DNA of 39,269 bases from Mycobacterium sp. (lineage in GTDB: Bacteria > Actinomycetota > Actinomycetes > Mycobacteriales > Mycobacteriaceae): positions 1 through 39,269 of the forward strand of contig NZ_JAOPWB010000355.1 in NCBI RefSeq assembly GCF_025965855.1, in the 5' to 3' direction. The position numbers and the translations under genes were made by a program. Positions 28,143-37,412 of the stretch are shown one piece after another (the first letter of the stretch is position 1; every line of letters begins with the position of its first letter). A model generated the notes under the pieces. That model worked only from the letters and a program-made list of their open reading frames with translations. It was not told the DNA's origin and did no database searches.

Positions 28143-28481
28143 ATGCCGCCATTGATGCGCGAGGTCATCGGCGACGTGTTGCGCCGGGCCAGGACGTCAC
28201 AGGGCCGGACGCTGCGCGAGGTATCGGATTCGGCGCGGGTGAGCCTCGGATATCTGTCGGAGGTGGAGCGCGGCCGCAAGGAGCCGTCCAGCGAGCTGCT
28301 CAACGCGATCTGCTATGCGCTCGAGGTGCCGTTGTCGGCGGTTTTGACCGGCGCCGGGGAGCGGATGGCGGGCGAGGAACGCGCGGCCTACAGCGCGCCG
28401 CCCGGCGGGGCAAGCGGAACCACCATCGACGCCAGCACCAAGGTCGTCATTCCGCCGGTGGCTTCGCTGGCCGTGGCCTGA
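28143..28481 (+). CDS. clgR: Stress regulator ClgR (112 aa)
   Basis: An XRE-type helix-turn-helix activator of protease (Clp) and envelope-stress genes. The DNA-binding domain includes [35 protein letters not shown], with the recognition helix [11 protein letters not shown]. The short C-terminal tail ends [18 protein letters not shown]. The C-terminal Ala-rich end with hydrophobics is a known type of Clp-degradation tag, consistent with ClgR turnover by ClpP. ATG 28143 follows AAGGAGAG at 28130-28137, giving the 112-aa length of M. tuberculosis. ClgR in mycobacteria also activates damage-inducible promoters that do not use LexA. It leads the pspA-pspM operon. Confidence 0.96.
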   Translation: MPPLMREVIGDVLRRARTSQGRTLREVSDSARVSLGYLSEVERGRKEPSSELLNAICYALEVPLSAVLTGAGERMAGEERAAYSAPPGGASGTTIDASTKVVIPPVASLAVA

Positions 28482-28592
28482 GCGCCCGGACGATCCGATC
28501 CTGCGCCAGGGGTGGGGCGATCGTCGCCGACCCGTTAAATTGAGCGGCAGGGCGCTTGCCCGGCAAACGATAAGCGAAGGTGGAGCTGACTG

Positions 28593-29423
28593 ATGGCCAA
28601 TCCGTTCGTCAAGGCGTGGAAATACCTCATGGCGCTGTTCAACGCCAAGATTGACGAGCACGCCGACCCGAAAGTGCAGATCCAGCAGGCCATCGAGGAG
28701 GCCCAGCGCCAACATCAAGCCCTGACCCAGCAGGCTGCGCAGGTGATCGGCAACCAGCGCCAACTCGAGATGCGGCTCAACCGGCAGCTGGCGGACATCG
28801 AAAAGTTGCAGGTCAACGTGCGTCAGGCGCTGACGCTCGCCGACCAGGTCACGGGCGCGGGCGATTCCGCCAAGGCCACCGAGTACAACAACGCCGCCGA
28901 GGCGTTCGCGGCGCAGCTGGTGACCGCCGAGCAGAGCGTCGAAGACCTCAAGACGCTGCACGACCAGGCGCTGTCCGCCGCCGCCCAGGCCAAGAAGGCC
29001 GTCGAACAGAACTCGATGGTCCTGCAGCAGAAGATCGCCGAGCGCACCAAGCTGCTCAGCCAGCTCGAACAGGCGAAGATGCAGGAACAGGTCAGCGCGT
29101 CGCTGCGGTCGATGAGCGACCTCGCCGCTCCGGGCACCACGCCGAACCTCGACGAGGTCCGCGAGAAGATCGAGCGCCGCTACGCCAACGCGATCGGTTC
29201 GGCCGAACTCGCACAGGGTTCCGTACAGGGCCGCATGCTCGAGGTCGAGCAGGCCGGTGTTCAGATGGCCGGCCATTCCCGGCTCGAGCAGATCCGCGCG
29301 TCGATGCGCGGTGACGCCCTGCCCGCGGGCGGGACGCCCGCCACTCCCGGGGCCGCCCCGGCGACTCCCGCGCCCGCCGAGACCACCGGTGGCCAAGTCG
29401 CCGAGAAGCCCCTTGGTCAGTAA
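28593..29423 (+). CDS. pspA: PspA/IM30-family 35-kDa protein (276 aa)
   Basis: A peripheral membrane protein that polymerises to protect a damaged cytoplasmic membrane, known in mycobacteria as the 35-kDa antigen. The N-terminus [38 protein letters not shown] carries the amphipathic helix and first coiled coil. Long helices run through about residue 220, ending [17 protein letters not shown] Pro/Ala-rich tail follows (about residues 235-276). The start has AAGGTGGAG 8 nt upstream. The gene lies between clgR and pspM in one operon. All helices expected of the family are present. Confidence 0.95.
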   Translation: MANPFVKAWKYLMALFNAKIDEHADPKVQIQQAIEEAQRQHQALTQQAAQVIGNQRQLEMRLNRQLADIEKLQVNVRQALTLADQVTGAGDSAKATEYNNAAEAFAAQLVTAEQSVEDLKTLHDQALSAAAQAKKAVEQNSMVLQQKIAERTKLLSQLEQAKMQEQVSASLRSMSDLAAPGTTPNLDEVREKIERRYANAIGSAELAQGSVQGRMLEVEQAGVQMAGHSRLEQIRASMRGDALPAGGTPATPGAAPATPAPAETTGGQVAEKPLGQ

Positions 29424-29441
29424 CTTCGCGGACGGTTCGCG

Positions 29442-30260
29442 ATGGCGGTGAAAGCGACGCAGCGCGGGCCGTGGCGCGCGGTGTTGCAGCGCGGATTGGA
29501 CACCGCCGCCGACGTTTCCGACCTGGTGGCCAAAAAGATCAGCGCCGCCGCGGATCCGCGGGCGCGGCTGCTGCGTCGCCGCCGCCGGGCGCTGCGGTGG
29601 GGCCTGATATTCGGCGTCGGGTGCCTGTTCTGGATGGCGGTGACGGCGGTGCTCGCGGCGTGGGGCTGGTTCGTGTTGCTGCTGCAGATCACCGGCGCCA
29701 TCGCCGTCGTGATGGCGATTCCGGCGACACTGTTGCTGCTCCGCTACCGCTGGCTGCGGTCCGAGCCGCTGCCGGCGCAGCGGCCCTCCGACACCCGCCG
29801 GCTGCCGCCGCCCGGTTCCGCCGCCCGGCCCGCGATGTACGCGCTGGGCGCCTCCGAACGCGGGTTCTTCTCGCTGTTGGGCGTGATCGAGCGTGGTTCC
29901 ATGCTGCCGGCGGATGAGATCCGTGACCTGACCGCCGCGGCCGGCAAGACCTCGGCCGCGATGGCGGCCACCGCCGCCGAGGTGGTGTCGATGGAGCGGG
30001 CGGCGCAATATGCCGAGTCGTCGCGGTCGTATCTGGTGCCCACCATCAACGCGTTCACCGCGCAGTTGAGTGCCGGCGTGCGCCAGTACAACGAAATGGT
30101 CACCGCCGCAGCGCAATTGGTGTCCTCGGCGAACGGCGACGCGGGGGCCGCGCCGGGGGACGCGCAGCAGCGCTACCGCGCCGAGTTGGTCGGGGCCACC
30201 GATCGCCTGCTCGGCTGGGCGCAGGCCTTCGACGAGCTGGGCGGGTTGCCTCGGCGCTAG
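29442..30260 (+). CDS. pspM: Membrane protein PspM (Rv2743c-like, 272 aa)
   Basis: The partner membrane protein of the mycobacterial Psp system. A basic N-terminal helix (VAKKISAAADPRARLLRRRR) leads into two adjacent hydrophobic segments around residues 54-70 and 74-97 (WGLIFGVGCLFWMAVTAVLA, FVLLLQITGAIAVVMAIPAT). The soluble C-terminal part has GASERGFFSLLGVIERGSMLP and a helical domain rich in Ala. In M. tuberculosis this protein binds ClgR and PspA. It follows pspA by 18 bp. The stop shares the CTAG at 30257-30260 with the convergent DUF5313 gene, so there is no room for a same-strand gene directly after it. Confidence 0.88.
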   Translation: MAVKATQRGPWRAVLQRGLDTAADVSDLVAKKISAAADPRARLLRRRRRALRWGLIFGVGCLFWMAVTAVLAAWGWFVLLLQITGAIAVVMAIPATLLLLRYRWLRSEPLPAQRPSDTRRLPPPGSAARPAMYALGASERGFFSLLGVIERGSMLPADEIRDLTAAAGKTSAAMAATAAEVVSMERAAQYAESSRSYLVPTINAFTAQLSAGVRQYNEMVTAAAQLVSSANGDAGAAPGDAQQRYRAELVGATDRLLGWAQAFDELGGLPRR

Positions 30261-30682
30261 TCGGTGTCGGGGGCGCGCGGCGGGGTGGCTTCGGGCCGCG
30301 GCCCGTAGCGTTCGATGTACGCCTGGTGGATGTGGGCGTCGCGCCGGCGGGTGAGTTCGTCGACGAGCTCGGGGTCCAGGTCGTGCACGGCCAGCATGTG
30401 ACGGCGCCACACCTTGTTGAGCGCGTGCGAGAAGTAGACGAACGGAATGAGAATCGGCAGCGTCATGCTCAGGTGGACGTCCAGCGTCGTCGGGATCAGC
30501 CAGAACGGCGCCAGCACCAGGACGGCCGGAACCGCGACGCGAAGCATCATCCGGCGGGTGGCGCCCTTGCCGGCCAGGTCGCGCCGCACCCAATCGCGCA
30601 TCGAGTCGGGCAGCCGCGCCCCGGCGCAATACCGGACGAATTGCCAGGCGTTCGGCGTCGTGCGGGCCGTGTTGCTCTTCAT
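30257..30682 (-). CDS. DUF5313 membrane protein (141 aa)
   Basis: I recognise the DUF5313 family of mycobacterial membrane proteins. The opening has NAWQFVRYCAGARLPDSMRDWVRRDLAG, followed by two hydrophobic helices (AVPAVLVLAPFWLIP and LSMTLPILIPFVYFSHALNKVWRRHML). The tail has DLDPELVDELTRRRDAHIHQAYIERYGPR. Function is unknown. It starts 10 bp after ephG ends and both run leftward, so they are likely one operon. In M. tuberculosis the corresponding position is annotated with a plus-strand arginine-rich gene (Rv2742c, called pspN). Here the conserved coding signal is on this strand. Confidence 0.88.
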   Translation of the reverse strand: MKSNTARTTPNAWQFVRYCAGARLPDSMRDWVRRDLAGKGATRRMMLRVAVPAVLVLAPFWLIPTTLDVHLSMTLPILIPFVYFSHALNKVWRRHMLAVHDLDPELVDELTRRRDAHIHQAYIERYGPRPEATPPRAPDTD

Positions 30683-30692
30683 CGCCGAACCG

Positions 30693-31124
30693 CTAAAACG
30701 AAGCTTTGAGCGAGGGCACGATCAGCGCGACCACGCCACGTAGGGTCGCCTTGAACATGTCGAAGAAGTCAAAGTAGTCCCGCCACAGCGTGATTCGCCC
30801 GTTGTGCACCTCGAACACGCCGCAAACCCAGAACTGCAGCCGCAGCGGGCCGACGATCAGCGCGTCGGTGCGTTCGGTGAGCACCGCGGCGCCGTCGGCG
30901 GCCACGCGGTGGATCTTCACCTCGAAGGCTCCCCGGCCCTCCATCATGCGGAACAGCTGCATCGCCCTGTGGCGGCCGTGGATCGTCGGCAACCCGACGT
31001 TCTCGTAGACGAGGTTGTCGTCCAGCGCCGCCTCGGCGGTGTCCAAGTCCGAATCTTGAAGCGCGTTCAGGAAACCCTCGACCGTGCGGGTGTTCGCAAC
31101 GCCTGTGCCAGTCAGCTCGGTCAT
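30693..31124 (-). CDS. ephG: Limonene-1,2-epoxide hydrolase family protein EphG (143 aa)
   Basis: A small SnoaL-like cone-fold epoxide hydrolase. Motifs include VEGFLNALQDSDLDTAEAAL, VYENVGLPTIHGRHRAM, and RTDALIVGPLRLQFWVCGVFEV, then ITLWRDYFDFFDMFKATLRGV. The Asp-Arg-Asp catalytic set of the limonene-type enzymes is consistent with Arg and Asp in TERTDAL and WRDYFD. The M. tuberculosis homologue (Rv2740) accepts epoxide-bearing sterol and fatty compounds. It diverges from the glycosyltransferase gene and probably shares an operon with the DUF5313 gene. No PE_PGRS gene lies next to it, unlike M. tuberculosis. Confidence 0.9.
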   Translation of the reverse strand: MTELTGTGVANTRTVEGFLNALQDSDLDTAEAALDDNLVYENVGLPTIHGRHRAMQLFRMMEGRGAFEVKIHRVAADGAAVLTERTDALIVGPLRLQFWVCGVFEVHNGRITLWRDYFDFFDMFKATLRGVVALIVPSLKASF

Positions 31125-31189
31125 GGATGCCAGCCTATTTGAAACGGGGCTGTGCGTCGCGATCGGGCGCTGTGGCAGGGTAGGTGCCG

Positions 31190-32356
31190 ATGCGCATCGC
31201 CGTGGTCGCCGGGCCGGATCCCGGGCACTCGTTCCCCGCGATCGCGCTGTGCCAGCGCTTCGGCGAGGCCGGCGATGAGCCCATCCTGTTCACCGGCGCC
31301 GAATGGACCGGCGCCGCGCGCGCCGCCGGCGTTGACGCCGCCGAGTTGGACGGGCTGGCGGCCACCGACGAGGACGTCGACGCCGGGGCCCGAATCCACC
31401 GGCGCGCGGCGCGGATGGCCGTGCTCAACGTCCCGGCGCTGCGCGAGCTGGCGCCCGACCTGGTGGTCTCGGACGTCATCACCGCGGGCGGCGGGATGGC
31501 CGCCGAGCTGCTGGGCATCCCGTGGATCGAGCTCAACCCCCATCCGCTGTACCTACCGTCGAAGGGGTTGCCGCCGATAGGCAGCGGGCTGGCGCCGGGT
31601 ACCGGCTTCCGCGGCCGGTTGCGGGATGTGACCATGCGGGCGCTGACGGGGCGGTCGTGGCGCGCCGGCATCAAGCAGCGCGCGGCCGCCCGGCTCGAGA
31701 TCGGGCTGCCAGCCGTCGACCCGGGGCCGCTGCGGCGCCTCATCGCCACGCTGCCCGCCCTGGAGGTGCCGCGCCCGGACTGGCCGGAGAAGGCCGCCGT
31801 CGTCGGGCCGTTGCACTTCGAGCCGACCGATCGGGTGCTGGAGGTCCCGCCCGGCCCCGGGCCCGTGGTGGTGGTCGCGCCGTCGACCGCGTTGACCGGG
31901 ACGTTGGGCCTGGCCGAAGCCGCGCTGGAGTGCCTGATACCCGGGGAGACGCTGCCGGCGGGATCGCGCCTGGTCGTCTCGCGGCTGGGCGGGGCGGAGC
32001 TGAGGCTGCCGCCGTACGCGGTGGCCGGGCTGGGGCGCCAGTCGGATCTGTTGACTCACGCCGACCTGATGATCTGCGGCGGGGGTCACGGGATCGTGGC
32101 CAAGACGCTGCTGGCCGGCGTGCCGCTGGTGATGGTTCCCGGCGGCGGGGACCAGTGGGAGATGGCCAACCGGGTGGAACGCCAGGGGAGCGGACGGCTG
32201 ATTCGGCCGCTGACCGCCGACGCGCTGGTGGCCGCCGTGGGCGAGGTGCTGTCGACGCCCGGCTACCGGGACGCCGCGAAACAGGCCGCCGCCGGCATCG
32301 CCGACGTCGACGACCCGGTGCGGGTGTGCCACCAAGCGCTGGCGCTCGCGGGGTAG
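31190..32356 (+). CDS. GT-B glycosyltransferase (Rv2739c-like, 388 aa)
   Basis: The protein matches the M. tuberculosis Rv2739c type of UDP-glycosyltransferase-like proteins. The N-terminus MRIAVVAGPDPGHSFPAIALCQRF carries the GHSFP acceptor-domain loop. The middle has LVVSDVITAGGGMAAELLGIPWIELNPHPLYLPSKGLPPIGSG (family-specific), and the C-terminal half has DLMICGGGHGIVAKTLLAGVPLVMVPGGGDQWEMANRV, the donor-binding loop. The acceptor is unknown. ATG 31190 is preferred over the GTG 6 bp earlier because it gives the 388-aa form. It diverges from ephG and is followed after 22 bp by the DUF3046 gene. Confidence 0.9.
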   Translation: MRIAVVAGPDPGHSFPAIALCQRFGEAGDEPILFTGAEWTGAARAAGVDAAELDGLAATDEDVDAGARIHRRAARMAVLNVPALRELAPDLVVSDVITAGGGMAAELLGIPWIELNPHPLYLPSKGLPPIGSGLAPGTGFRGRLRDVTMRALTGRSWRAGIKQRAAARLEIGLPAVDPGPLRRLIATLPALEVPRPDWPEKAAVVGPLHFEPTDRVLEVPPGPGPVVVVAPSTALTGTLGLAEAALECLIPGETLPAGSRLVVSRLGGAELRLPPYAVAGLGRQSDLLTHADLMICGGGHGIVAKTLLAGVPLVMVPGGGDQWEMANRVERQGSGRLIRPLTADALVAAVGEVLSTPGYRDAAKQAAAGIADVDDPVRVCHQALALAG

Positions 32357-32365
32357 CGGGCTGGG

Positions 32366-32371
32366 TATGTT
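32366..32371 (+). promoter_or_regulatory. Probable -10 box of the DUF3046 gene (leaderless)
   Basis: TATGTT lies 7 nt before the GTG at 32379. An ATG inside this box (32367) would also open the frame, but the leaderless spacing favours the GTG. Confidence 0.55.
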
Positions 32372-32378
32372 GGCTGGC

Positions 32379-32573
32379 GTGCGGCTGACGGAGTTCAACG
32401 AGCGGGTTGTGCTGCGATTTGGCGCCACGTACGGCGCGTCGGTGCTGGTAGATCACGTGCTGGCCGGCTTCGGCGGCCGCACCGCCGCCCAGGCGATCGA
32501 CGACGGGATCGAGCCTCGCGACGTCTGGCGCGCGCTGTGCGTCGACTTCGACGTGCCGCGCGATCAGTGGTGA
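32379..32573 (+). CDS. DUF3046 protein (64 aa)
   Basis: A small actinobacterial protein of unknown function. The sequence begins MRLTEFNERVVLRFGATYGASVL and ends DVWRALCVDFDVPRDQW, which is the DUF3046 pattern almost always found just upstream of recA in actinobacteria. The GTG at 32379 is chosen over ATG 32367 because of the -10 box. Conservation next to recA hints at a housekeeping role in DNA metabolism, but nothing in the sequence shows an activity. Confidence 0.85.
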   Translation: MRLTEFNERVVLRFGATYGASVLVDHVLAGFGGRTAAQAIDDGIEPRDVWRALCVDFDVPRDQW

Positions 32574-32691
32574 GGCGGGCCCGGGACCTTTCGCGGGTTT
32601 CGGTGTGCGCTGGGGCGCTGCGTGTGCCGTGGTGGCACGATCCGGGCGTTTTTCCCGCCCTGGACGCACACCCGAGGCCGTGGACGCACAC

Positions 32692-33378
32692 TCATCTCCG
32701 GTTCGATCGCCGTGCCCGGCGAAACACGCAATCGCCGCAAATGGACCGGCCGGGGACGCGGTAGAACAGGCAGCAGCTGTGCCGCCGGAAGTCGAGCTGC
32801 GAGCCGGCGATCAGCCCGGACCCGGCCAGCGTGCCGGTGTCCAGCAGCGAGTTGGTGATCGCGACGATCGCGCCGCGCAGGTCGGGTCGCGCCGTGAGCA
32901 GAGCCCGCGACGCCCCGACGAGCGCGGACGCGATGTTGCCCGCCAGCAGGGCGGGCGCCAGCTTGACCCGCAGGCCGGCGGCGAGCGGTTCCATGTGTCG
33001 TTGCACCACGAGGCGGTACAACAGGTCCGCCGAAGGGGGGCCGACGGCCCTGCCGACGGGCTCGGGCATGCGCAGCTGCGCCCCGTCGTCGGCGCGTTGC
33101 AGGTGCTTGAGATCGGGGACCACGCCGTGGCCCAGCGCGCACGCCAGCACGGGCGACCACAACCGGGTGGCGTGGCCGAGATGAACCAGCGAGGCGGCGA
33201 TCCGCAAGTCCGATGTGTGGTACCTCCGGACGGTCGCGTCGATCAAATCGGCGCAGCCGTCGGCGTAGGACTGCTTGACCGGATGCCACCCCGCCGCGTC
33301 GCCGCCGACTGTGAGCGTGAAAAACCCTTTGTAGGAAGATATTTCGGCCAGCTCGGTAGAGATGTCTCGCATGTTCAT
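32692..33378 (-). CDS. FhuF-like [2Fe-2S] protein under B12 riboswitch control (228 aa)
   Basis: The C-terminus carries CC-x10-C-x2-C (CCLFYRVPGRSICGDC), the iron-sulfur motif of the FhuF ferric-siderophore reductase family. The body is helical and includes LRIAASLVHLGHATRLWSPVLACALGHGVVPDL, also FhuF-like. FhuF proteins reduce chelated iron; other metal chelates are conceivable. ATG 33378 is used (MNMRDISTELAE); the frame is open farther upstream, but that part is riboswitch. M. tuberculosis has only a short cysteine-rich fragment here (Rv2737A). A cobalamin aptamer 55 nt upstream implies repression by vitamin B12, so a role in cobalamin or cobalt handling is likelier than siderophore reduction. 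Confidence 0.88.
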   Translation of the reverse strand: MNMRDISTELAEISSYKGFFTLTVGGDAAGWHPVKQSYADGCADLIDATVRRYHTSDLRIAASLVHLGHATRLWSPVLACALGHGVVPDLKHLQRADDGAQLRMPEPVGRAVGPPSADLLYRLVVQRHMEPLAAGLRVKLAPALLAGNIASALVGASRALLTARPDLRGAIVAITNSLLDTGTLAGSGLIAGSQLDFRRHSCCLFYRVPGRSICGDCVFRRARRSNRR

Positions 33379-33432
33379 GTATGCGCTACCCAATCCTCTT
33401 GTGGGGAAATCCGCCCCAGTTGTCGTGAGGAA

Positions 33433-33557
33433 GCGCCGACGGTGAGTATCTGGCTCTCGGGTCGGGACGTGTCCGTCCCCGATCACAGTGGCGGGACCGC
33501 ACCGGATTCGCACCGGTTTCCTCGGGTTTTAGCAGGCTGTTTCAGCCCCGTCAGCGC
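33433..33557 (-). promoter_or_regulatory. Cobalamin (vitamin B12) riboswitch
   Basis: Read on the minus strand, the RNA has the B12-aptamer elements in order. A P1 stem joins GCGCTGACGG (33548-33557) with CCGTCGGCGC (33433-33442), ten pairs including one G-T. A hairpin GGCTG-AAA-CAGCC is at 33535-33547. GAGGAAACCGGTGCGAATCC spans about 33504-33523. GCCACTGT is at 33485-33492. GAG-CCAGATA-CTC is near 33444-33458. It lacks the long peripheral arm of the largest class, so it is a compact form. The expression platform must lie between 33432 and the ATG at 33378. It should lower expression of the FhuF-like gene when cobalamin is abundant. Confidence 0.9.
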
Positions 33558-33613
33558 CGTTCGGTAGCAAATGTTGCCACACGCCGTTGCCGTGCCCGGC
33601 GTGTCCTCTTGAA

Positions 33614-33629
33614 TCGAACAGGTGTTCGG
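33614..33629 (+). promoter_or_regulatory. LexA (SOS) box of recA
   Basis: TCGAAC-AGGT-GTTCGG matches the mycobacterial LexA box TCGAAC-N4-GTTCGA with one mismatch at the last base. It sits between a -35-like TTGAAT (33609-33614) and the -10 TACTGT (33631-33636), so LexA binding would block this promoter until DNA damage. Confidence 0.85.
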
Positions 33630-33630
33630 C

Positions 33631-33636
33631 TACTGT
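33631..33636 (+). promoter_or_regulatory. recA -10 box
   Basis: TACTGT fits TAnnnT, with TTGAAT 16 nt upstream. The resulting mRNA would have a leader of about 95 nt before the recA ATG at 33739. Confidence 0.6.
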
Positions 33637-33738
33637 GGTGAGCGTTCGGAGGAATCGACTTGTCGGACCCCGCGCCTAGTGTCACGGCCAACCGACCGAT
33701 ACCGGTCACCGAACACAACGACGATAGGAAGAGGCACC

Positions 33739-34779
<1,041 letters not shown>

Positions 34780-35307
34780 GCCCTCCCGCGAAGAGCAGGC
34801 GCGGGCGCTGTGCCTGCGCCTGCTCACCGCGAGATCGCGCACCCGCGCCGAGCTGTCCGGCCAGCTGTCCAAACGTGGCTACCCCGACGACGTCCGGGAG
34901 CGGGTGCTCGACCGGCTGGCCGCCGTCGGCCTCGTCGACGACGCCGGGTTCGCCGAACAGTGGGTGGCGTCCCGGCGGGCGAAAGCCGGCAAGAGCAAGC
35001 GCGCCCTGGCCGCCGAGTTGCACACCAAGGGTGTCGACAACGACGTGATCACCGCGGTGCTGGGCGGGATCGACGCCGGTGCCGAGCGAGACCGCGCCGA
35101 GCAGCTGGTGCGGACCAAGCTGCGGCGGGAGGCGCTGAGCGAGGACAGCAAAGACGACGCGCGGGTGAGTCGCAGGCTGGTGGGGATGCTGGCGCGCCGT
35201 GGGTACAGCCAGAACCTGGCGTGCGAGATAGTGCTCGCCGAGCTGGCCGCCGAACGGGACCGCCGGCGCGTCTAGCTGCGGGTTAATCCCGTAAGCCCCG
35301 GTCGCCG

Positions 35308-35313
35308 TACCAT
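35308..35313 (+). promoter_or_regulatory. Probable miaB -10 box (leaderless)
   Basis: TACCAT lies 6 nt before the GTG at 35320, the same leaderless layout as at thyA, thyX and pgsA3. No ribosome-binding site is visible between it and the start. Confidence 0.6.
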
Positions 35314-35319
35314 GGCCCC

Positions 35320-36819
35320 GTGACTTCGATGGTGGCTCCGGTGCGCACCTACCAGGTGCGCACCTACGGCTGCCAGATGAACGTCCACGACTCCGAGCGG
35401 TTGGCGGGGCTGCTGGAAGCGGCCGGTTACCGGCGCGCCGCCGACGACTCAGATTTTGGAGACGCCGACGTGGTGGTCTTCAACACCTGCGCCGTCCGGG
35501 AGAACGCCGACAACAAGCTGTACGGCAACCTCAGCCACCTGGCCCCGCGCAAGCGCGGCAACCCCGACATGCAGATCGCGGTCGGCGGGTGCCTGGCCCA
35601 GAAAGACCGGGACGCGCTGCTGCGCAAGGCCCCGTGGGTCGACGTCGTCTTCGGCACGCACAACATCGGATCGCTGCCGACGCTGCTCGACCGCGCCCGG
35701 CACAACAGGGTCGCGCAGGTCGAAATCGCCGAAACGCTGCAGCAGTTCCCGTCGTCACTGCCGACTGCCCGCGAATCCGCTTACGCCGCTTGGGTTTCCG
35801 TTTCCGTCGGCTGCAACAACAGCTGCACCTTCTGCATCGTGCCTTCGCTGCGCGGCAAGGAGGTCGACCGCAGCCCGGCCGACATCGTGGCCGAGGTGGA
35901 ATCGCTGGTGGACGACGGCGTGCTCGAAGTCACCCTGCTGGGCCAGAACGTCAACGCCTACGGGGTTTCCTTCGCGGACCCCGCGCTGTCCCGCGATCGC
36001 GGCGCCTTCGCCGAGTTGCTGCGGGCCTGCGGGCGCATCGACGGACTGGAACGCGTGCGGTTCACCTCGCCGCACCCGGCCGAGTTCACCGACGACGTCA
36101 TCGAGGCGATGGCGCAGACGCCGAATGTCTGCCCGGCCCTGCACATGCCGATGCAGTCGGGATCCGACCGGGTGCTGCGCGCGATGCGGCGCTCGTACCG
36201 CGCCGAGCGTTATCTGGGCATCATCGAGCGGGTCCGGGCGGGAATGCCGCACGCGGCAATCACCACCGACCTGATCGTCGGATTCCCCGGCGAGACCGAA
36301 GAGGACTTCGCCGCCACCCTCGACGTCGTGCGGCAGGCCCGCTTCGCGGCGGCGTTCACCTTCCAGTACTCCAAGCGGCCCGGCACCCCCGCAGCCCAAT
36401 TCGATGGGCAGCTACCGAAAGCCGTCGTGCAGGACCGCTACGAGCGGCTCGTCGAGGTGCAGGAGCAGATCTCGCTGGAGGGCAACCGTGCGCTGATCGG
36501 GCGGACCGTCGAATTGCTGGTCGCCGCCGGTGAAGGACGCAAGGACGCCCGCACGGCACGCATGACCGGACGCGCGCGCGACGGCCGACTGGTGCACTTC
36601 GCCTCGAACGATCGGGTGCGGCCGGGCGACATCGTCACCACGGCGGTCACCGGGGCCGCGCCGCACCACCTCATCGCCGACGCGGGGATCCTCACCCACC
36701 GCCGCACGCGGGCCGGGGACGCGCACGCCGCCGGGCGGCGCCCGCGCACGATCGGCCTTGGCATGCCGGCCGTCGGGCCGGCCACCGACCCGCTAGAACC
36801 CCTGGGATGTGCCCGATGA
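35320..36819 (+). CDS. miaB: tRNA 2-methylthio-N6-isopentenyladenosine synthase MiaB (499 aa)
   Basis: A radical-SAM methylthiotransferase that adds the 2-methylthio group to isopentenyl-A37 in tRNAs. The N-terminal UPF0004 domain has its three cluster cysteines in [16 protein letters not shown] and GGCLAQ. The radical-SAM cluster is CNNSCTFC (Cys165, Cys169, Cys172). The C-terminal TRAM domain ends around [18 protein letters not shown]. An Arg/Pro/Gly-rich tail of about 45 residues follows TRAM and is a mycobacterial extension without known role. GTG 35320 is set by the -10 box. Its stop overlaps the next gene. Confidence 0.95.
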   Translation: MTSMVAPVRTYQVRTYGCQMNVHDSERLAGLLEAAGYRRAADDSDFGDADVVVFNTCAVRENADNKLYGNLSHLAPRKRGNPDMQIAVGGCLAQKDRDALLRKAPWVDVVFGTHNIGSLPTLLDRARHNRVAQVEIAETLQQFPSSLPTARESAYAAWVSVSVGCNNSCTFCIVPSLRGKEVDRSPADIVAEVESLVDDGVLEVTLLGQNVNAYGVSFADPALSRDRGAFAELLRACGRIDGLERVRFTSPHPAEFTDDVIEAMAQTPNVCPALHMPMQSGSDRVLRAMRRSYRAERYLGIIERVRAGMPHAAITTDLIVGFPGETEEDFAATLDVVRQARFAAAFTFQYSKRPGTPAAQFDGQLPKAVVQDRYERLVEVQEQISLEGNRALIGRTVELLVAAGEGRKDARTARMTGRARDGRLVHFASNDRVRPGDIVTTAVTGAAPHHLIADAGILTHRRTRAGDAHAAGRRPRTIGLGMPAVGPATDPLEPLGCAR

Positions 36820-37412
36820 AGAAAGAACACACCGACATCGACGCGTTACGGACCGAAATCGACGCGGCGGAACGCCGCGTGGCGGGCGAGATCGAACCCG
36901 GCCCAAGGGCTTTGGTGGTCGCCATCCTGGTGTTCGTGCTGCTGGGTTCCTTCATCTTGCCGCACACCGGTTATGTGCGCGGATGGGATGTGCTGTTTTC
37001 CAGCCACGGCGCCGGCGCGGCCGCGGTGGCCCTGCCGTCGCGCGTGTTCGCCTGGCTGGCGCTGGTGTTCGGCGTGGGCTTCTCGATGCTGGCGCTGATG
37101 ACGCGGCGCTGGGCGCTGGCCTGGGTTGCGCTGGCGGGTTCGGGGATCGCGTCCGGGGCCGGGCTGCTGGCCGTCTGGTCGCGCCAGACCGTGGCCGCCG
37201 GGCATCCCGGACCGGGTGTGGGGCTGATCGTCGCGTGGATCACCGTGATGGCGTTGACGTTTCACTGGGCCCGCCTGGTCTGGTCGCGCACCGTCGTGCA
37301 ACTGGCCGCCGAGGAGCAGCGGCGCCGGGTCGCCGCCCAGCAGCAGTCGATGACGCTGCTGGACACCCTCGACGATCCGGAGGGCGGGACGCCGCCGAAG
37401 CCCGCGGACTAG
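36816..37412 (+). CDS. Membrane protein of unknown function (Rv2732c-like, 198 aa)
   Basis: About four hydrophobic segments are visible: [53 protein letters not shown], and [16 protein letters not shown]. They are flanked by an acidic-basic N-terminal stretch and a cytoplasmic tail ([17 protein letters not shown]). No catalytic motif is seen. The gene matches the membrane protein after miaB in M. tuberculosis. ATG 36816 is chosen because it overlaps the miaB stop (ATGA); an ATG at 36807 would add MCP. It shares the CTAG stop at 37409-37412 with the convergent DUF349 gene. Confidence 0.85.
   Translation: MKKEHTDIDALRTEIDAAERRVAGEIEPGPRALVVAILVFVLLGSFILPHTGYVRGWDVLFSSHGAGAAAVALPSRVFAWLALVFGVGFSMLALMTRRWALAWVALAGSGIASGAGLLAVWSRQTVAAGHPGPGVGLIVAWITVMALTFHWARLVWSRTVVQLAAEEQRRRVAAQQQSMTLLDTLDDPEGGTPPKPAD

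Noticed and set aside
28197..30629. An open minus-strand frame of about 810 codons across clgR, pspA and pspM
   Set aside because: It is Arg/His/Gly-rich, has no domain, and is fully antisense to three recognised genes. This is typical of high-GC shadow frames.
33501..33517. ACCGGATTCGCACCGGT looked like the T-arm of a tRNA
   Set aside because: No acceptor stem or anticodon arm fits around it; the reverse strand matches the cobalamin aptamer core instead.
33550..33570. A possible LexA-independent (ClgR-type) recA promoter, GTCAGCG-N8-TAGCAA
   Set aside because: The -10 lacks the final T of TAnnnT and the upstream element is only a partial match; it also lies inside the riboswitch P1 stem.
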